Source of the DNA: Alkaliphilus serpentinus
GTDB taxonomy: Bacteria; Bacillota; Clostridia; Peptostreptococcales; Natronincolaceae
Direction: 5' to 3'
Assembly: GCF_009017255.1 (NCBI RefSeq)
Contig: NZ_WBZB01000008.1
Span: 1-64,000 of the forward strand
Length of the DNA: 64,000 nucleotides
Shown here: one piece after another, positions 61,142-64,000 of the stretch
Numbering within the stretch: the first letter of the stretch is position 1
How the letters are laid out: each line of letters opens with the position of its first letter
Program-made: the position numbers and the translations under genes
The notes under the pieces: generated by a model
The model's input: only the letters and a program-made list of their open reading frames with translations
Databases searched by the model: none
What the model was told of the DNA's origin: nothing

Positions 61142-62368
61142 TTAATAGTTTATTATACCAAGGAGAGCATCCATTAGGCCTCCAAAGGGGATTACCCCCT
61201 TATAATAGCCCCTATCATTTATAATTACATAATCATAAACCTGATTTTCATCCCTGGACAATGCCCTTCTACACACATTTGATAGTAATTCCTCCGCCTC
61301 CACCATAAGTGGATTGCTATCCATGAATTCATGCAAGTTACTGCTATAAAATGTCCCTTCTTCTTTCTCTTTATCAGCAGATAAATGCTGATAAAACTGA
61401 TTTCTCATTATCAGCCCTACAGCTTTTTGGTCCTTCATCACGACAATTCCTTGCAAATTGGTATTGGCTTTAAATAATTCATCTGCTTTAGAAGCTGTTT
61501 CAAAATCCTGAAGAGCTTTATCCATCCTACAGTAGTCACCAATTCTTAAATTACGGCTATTGGCCCTTAGTAGTGACTTTGTATTATTAATTTTAATGAT
61601 GGTCTCCATAACATCCTCATTAAGCTTTATAAAGGATGGGCTAGGTCTTTGAATATAGTAGCCTTGTCCATATTCAATTCCTATATCAATTAAAGTTCTT
61701 AATTCATCATAGGTTTCTATACCTTCAGCAATAATCTTTAGATTAGTAGCTTCGACAAACCTTTGTATACTCTTCAATAATTCTCTTTTTAGCATATCCT
61801 TATCGATATTTCTTATTAACTCCATATCGATTTTAATAAAGTTGGGTCTAATTTCCGATAGCATTCTTAATCCTGCATATCCATCACCAGCATCATCTAC
61901 AGCTACTCTATAACCTTGACTCCTATAATTTTCTATAACATTCTTAAAGCTCTTATAATCGGTTATTGCTGTATGTTCAGTGATCTCAAATATAATGCTT
62001 TTGGGTGAAATATTATAGGCCTTTAGGTATTCCTTAGTGAAGCCCTTTTTGAATTCTGGATCTTTAATAATATCAGCATCAATGTTGATAAAAAGAAATT
62101 TATCACCAATAACATCTTTAGCCCGTTCAATTGCAGTAATTCTACATAACAAATCTAATTCCCACACTTTGTTATACCTTTTAGCAGCTTCAAACAATCT
62201 ATCGGGATAGTGTAGCGGACTATCCTCTGGCCCTCTGGTTAATGCCTCATAGCCAATAATTTCTCCATTTACCAAAGAAATGATGGGTTGAAAATTGGTG
62301 CTGATGCTTTTATTCAATAAAATTCCAAAAAACTCATTGCGGTAATCCTGATTAAGCTTCTTTAGCAT
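61142..62368 (-). CDS. EAL-domain cyclic-di-GMP phosphodiesterase with C-terminal CBS-like region
   Basis: 408 residues. EAL domain at about 17-250 with EALTRG (E41), NIDADI (N-x-D), ITEHT, VDDAGDGYAG, KIDMELI and AEGIET; metal and substrate residues are present, so catalysis is expected. Residues ~285-405 contain CBS-like halves (GIVVMKDQKAVGLIMRNQFYQHL and YDYVIINDRGYYKGVIPFGGLMDAL), a module that often binds nucleotides. It hydrolyses c-di-GMP, probably under nucleotide control, and may affect motility or sporulation. It has no transmembrane segment, so is cytoplasmic. Confidence 0.88.
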   Translation of the reverse strand: MLKKLNQDYRNEFFGILLNKSISTNFQPIISLVNGEIIGYEALTRGPEDSPLHYPDRLFEAAKRYNKVWELDLLCRITAIERAKDVIGDKFLFINIDADIIKDPEFKKGFTKEYLKAYNISPKSIIFEITEHTAITDYKSFKNVIENYRSQGYRVAVDDAGDGYAGLRMLSEIRPNFIKIDMELIRNIDKDMLKRELLKSIQRFVEATNLKIIAEGIETYDELRTLIDIGIEYGQGYYIQRPSPSFIKLNEDVMETIIKINNTKSLLRANSRNLRIGDYCRMDKALQDFETASKADELFKANTNLQGIVVMKDQKAVGLIMRNQFYQHLSADKEKEEGTFYSSNLHEFMDSNPLMVEAEELLSNVCRRALSRDENQVYDYVIINDRGYYKGVIPFGGLMDALLGIINY

Positions 62369-62509
62369 TTAAAATCCCCCTCCAAGGAATATTCTAAAAG
62401 ATAAAAATAGAGGATAGATTATGAAAATGTAAAAATTATGTTAAAGATAGAGATTTTAGTAAAGGTAAAAAATAAGTAATGAGAATAAACTATTGTTGCT
62501 TAATTAATT

Positions 62510-62609
62510 TTTCTTAGTAAAGCCTTCAGCTCATTGGCTAGCTCTAAGGATGATAAATGAACAGAATAGTAAGTGCCATTACTTTTACTATAAATACACG
62601 TTTTGATAT
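62510..62609 (-). pseudogene. Possible coding remnant downstream of splB
   Basis: One minus-strand frame reads NIKTCIYSKSNGTYYSVHLS and SLELANELKALLRKIN then stop, which looks protein-like. It is open back into the last codons of splB (a different frame) but has no ATG, GTG or TTG before a stop. It may be the tail of a truncated gene fused by deletion to splB, or chance. Confidence 0.25.
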
Positions 62610-63635
62610 TTAAGTAAAATACTGAATATGTCCTTGGGGAAAGAATTTTTTGATGAGATCGGTAATATAAAGCTTCATATCCTCCGCTTCATTTTTTTTA
62701 TATACATATTTCATCCTGCCATACTTTCCCCATTTCCTATCTCTTTTTTCCACATCCATTTCGAGATTGGTGTTGGGGAAGCGTTCCTCTATCACATTTT
62801 TAGCTGAAAGTGTAAAACGATGCTGAATTAACTCAAAGGTTATAACACCTCTTGTTTTATTTCCAATATGTCTATACAGAGCCTCCAGCATATGACTATA
62901 TTCTTCCCTCCAGTTTTCATGAAGTATTATGGGGGCTATAATAAATCCAATTGGATAACCCGCATCCACCATCTTTTCAGCAGCCCTTAATCTATCCCAG
63001 AGATTATCCACATTATGCTCATAGTTTCTTATTACGTAGCTAGAATTAATGCTGAAGCGAAAGCGAGTATGGCCCCTATGGTTAAGGTTCAGTAAAGGCT
63101 CAACGTTGGAGTATTTTGATACAACCCGCAATCTTCCCTTTTCAAGATTACCAAAATGCTCTATGGTATCTGCTAGGGTACCGGTAATGTGTTCAACTGC
63201 TAAGGGATCTCCAGTACTGGCGGCTTCAAACATCGTGGCGTGGGGTAGTTTTTTTAGTATATATTTATCTATGGTTTCAAAGAGCTCATCCATATTGACA
63301 TATACTCTAACATAGGGCTTCTTCCCTTGGGTAGTAAATAAATAACAATATTCACAGCTACCTGGACAGTTGGTCATTAAAGAAAACTGATAATCTGCAG
63401 AGGGCCTACATACGTCAAATTTCATGCTCTTTTTAACTCCCACGATCAAGGTTTTCTTTGCTGCTGCATATTTAGCCTTTTCATCCTTCCCCGGAAGGTT
63501 TCTAACCTGATTATGGGAGGTAGTATCCAGAATTTCAATATTATTTAACCTGCAAAAATTGATAATTCTTTTCCCTACCTCTGTCTCCTTTGCAGCTTCC
63601 TCAAAATAAATTCGATCGGGCATCCATAGTTCCAT
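62610..63635 (-). CDS. splB: Spore photoproduct lyase
   Basis: 341-residue radical SAM enzyme that reverses the spore photoproduct (5-thyminyl-5,6-dihydrothymine) during germination. The family-specific cluster motif NCPGSCEYCYLF (C-x3-C-x2-C, about residues 88-99) is followed by TTQGKKPYVRVYVN. FEAASTGDPLAVEHITG, LRVVSKYSNVEPLL and RFSINSSYV complete the signature. GGAGG lies 10 bases before the ATG. Length matches B. subtilis SplB (342). No splA-like gene is seen upstream. Confidence 0.95.
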   Translation of the reverse strand: MELWMPDRIYFEEAAKETEVGKRIINFCRLNNIEILDTTSHNQVRNLPGKDEKAKYAAAKKTLIVGVKKSMKFDVCRPSADYQFSLMTNCPGSCEYCYLFTTQGKKPYVRVYVNMDELFETIDKYILKKLPHATMFEAASTGDPLAVEHITGTLADTIEHFGNLEKGRLRVVSKYSNVEPLLNLNHRGHTRFRFSINSSYVIRNYEHNVDNLWDRLRAAEKMVDAGYPIGFIIAPIILHENWREEYSHMLEALYRHIGNKTRGVITFELIQHRFTLSAKNVIEERFPNTNLEMDVEKRDRKWGKYGRMKYVYKKNEAEDMKLYITDLIKKFFPQGHIQYFT

Positions 63636-63721
63636 TATTCATACACCTCCTAGTTTACAATTTATTTTCCCACAAAAAAATTGAATCATACTAGGATATC
63701 TCCTACAACATTGAAACAAAA

Positions 63722-63994
63722 AAAAAGAGTATAAATACTCTTTTTGAGGTTATCGAAAAACCCCTATATTTTAAAACTGAGAAATTGGCTCTCGGTCAAA
63801 AGGCAGGATGAACTCAAAAATCACAGGTATTTTCAAAACTCACCTTCGGCTCAGACATTGAAAATACTATTCTGTAATTTTCTCCTTCTTTTATTCTTAT
63901 CTCCGCAGATTTCTCATTATTTAAGAATATAGGTGTTTAATTGCAGTTTTATACTTTTTCGATGGTCTGAAAAAGAGTATAAATACTCTTTTTA
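63722..63994. repeat. Hairpin element flanked by duplicated short terminator hairpins
   Basis: Two identical hairpins (GAGTATAAATACTC with A/T flanks, 63727-63740 and 63975-63988) bracket a ~220-bp unit. Its ends, GGTTATCGAAAAACC (about 63748) and CTTTTTCGATGGTCT (ending about 63968), are imperfect inverted repeats like those of the 18631 element. Inside, CTGAGAAAT/ATTTCTCAT and GTATTTTCA/TGAAAATAC form nested arms. No gene is evident from 63636 to the window end. Confidence 0.6.
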
Positions 63995-64000
63995 AGGAAC

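Noticed and set aside
1-64000. CRISPR array, rRNA or tRNA genes
   Set aside because: No regularly spaced repeats, no rRNA-like conserved blocks and no cloverleaf with a recognisable TTC-containing T-arm were seen; the T-box is the only tRNA-related element.

Overview
The window looks like chromosomal DNA from a low-GC, strictly anaerobic, spore-forming member of the Clostridia. Its gene content resembles Alkaliphilus/Natronincola-type amino-acid fermenters; that placement is inferred from content only. Evidence for the lifestyle: a lysine-fermentation cluster (kdd-kamA-kamB-kamC-kamD-kamE), an arginine deiminase pathway (arcA-argF-arcC), many sporulation and germination genes (spoIIR, a ger operon, a SipL-like coat protein, an SspF-type SASP, splB, a SpoIID-amidase), indirect Asn-tRNA/Gln-tRNA charging (gatCAB with an archaeal-type aspS) and two genes that read UGA as selenocysteine. 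I see no rRNA, tRNA, complete IS, prophage or CRISPR.

Layout. 0.1-1.8 kb: tyrosine recombinase and an AAC(6')-like acetyltransferase. 1.9-10.9 kb: the lysine cluster with a sigma-54 activator gene upstream and a well-formed -24/-12 promoter between activator and kdd. 11-16.7 kb: a hybrid operon with a sugar-type binding protein and two MalF/MalG-like permeases, followed by a HlyD-like adaptor and a MacB-like membrane protein, with no ATPase. 17.5-21.4 kb: an RNA methyltransferase, a DUF4097 beta-repeat protein and a germination-type lipoprotein. 21.5-26.5 kb: aspS-gatCAB behind a T-box leader. 26.7-31.2 kb: an MFS efflux pump, DUF1934, ddl, a SASP missed by simple ORF criteria, and spoIIR. 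31.3-35.3 kb: a gerA-type operon with a small D-like subunit. 35.4-42.3 kb: a nucleotidyltransferase, a GntR regulator, ispE, a SipL-like protein and a PepSY/SLH surface protein. 42.5-45.8 kb: the arginine deiminase pathway. 46.2-50.3 kb: veg, SpoIID-amidase, a zinc ribbon protein, a universal stress protein and two convergent selenoprotein genes. 50.9-53.8 kb: an NhaC antiporter and a four-domain FMN-binding lipoprotein. 53.8-58.6 kb: pstSCAB-phoU behind a Pho box. 58.7-63.6 kb: a chemoreceptor, an EAL-CBS phosphodiesterase and spore photoproduct lyase.

The most notable observations are these. (1) A 79-residue thioredoxin-like gene (49713-49952, +) and a HesB/IscA-like gene (49998-50294, -) each carry one in-frame UGA in the redox or metal-ligand position, each with a hairpin of bacterial SECIS geometry just downstream. 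They face each other across a perfect shared terminator, and the HesB gene has a sigma-A promoter followed by a CsoR-like GC palindrome. (2) Two nearly identical ~230-bp intergenic elements are packed with hairpins. (3) A family of ~120-bp elements has near-palindromic ends, a conserved inner hairpin and outer stems that differ in sequence but keep pairing. (4) The importer/exporter hybrid operon has no assigned function.

Most genes are on the minus strand. Several start codons were moved downstream of the longest ORF because a Shine-Dalgarno sequence or known family length favours the inner start; each entry says so.
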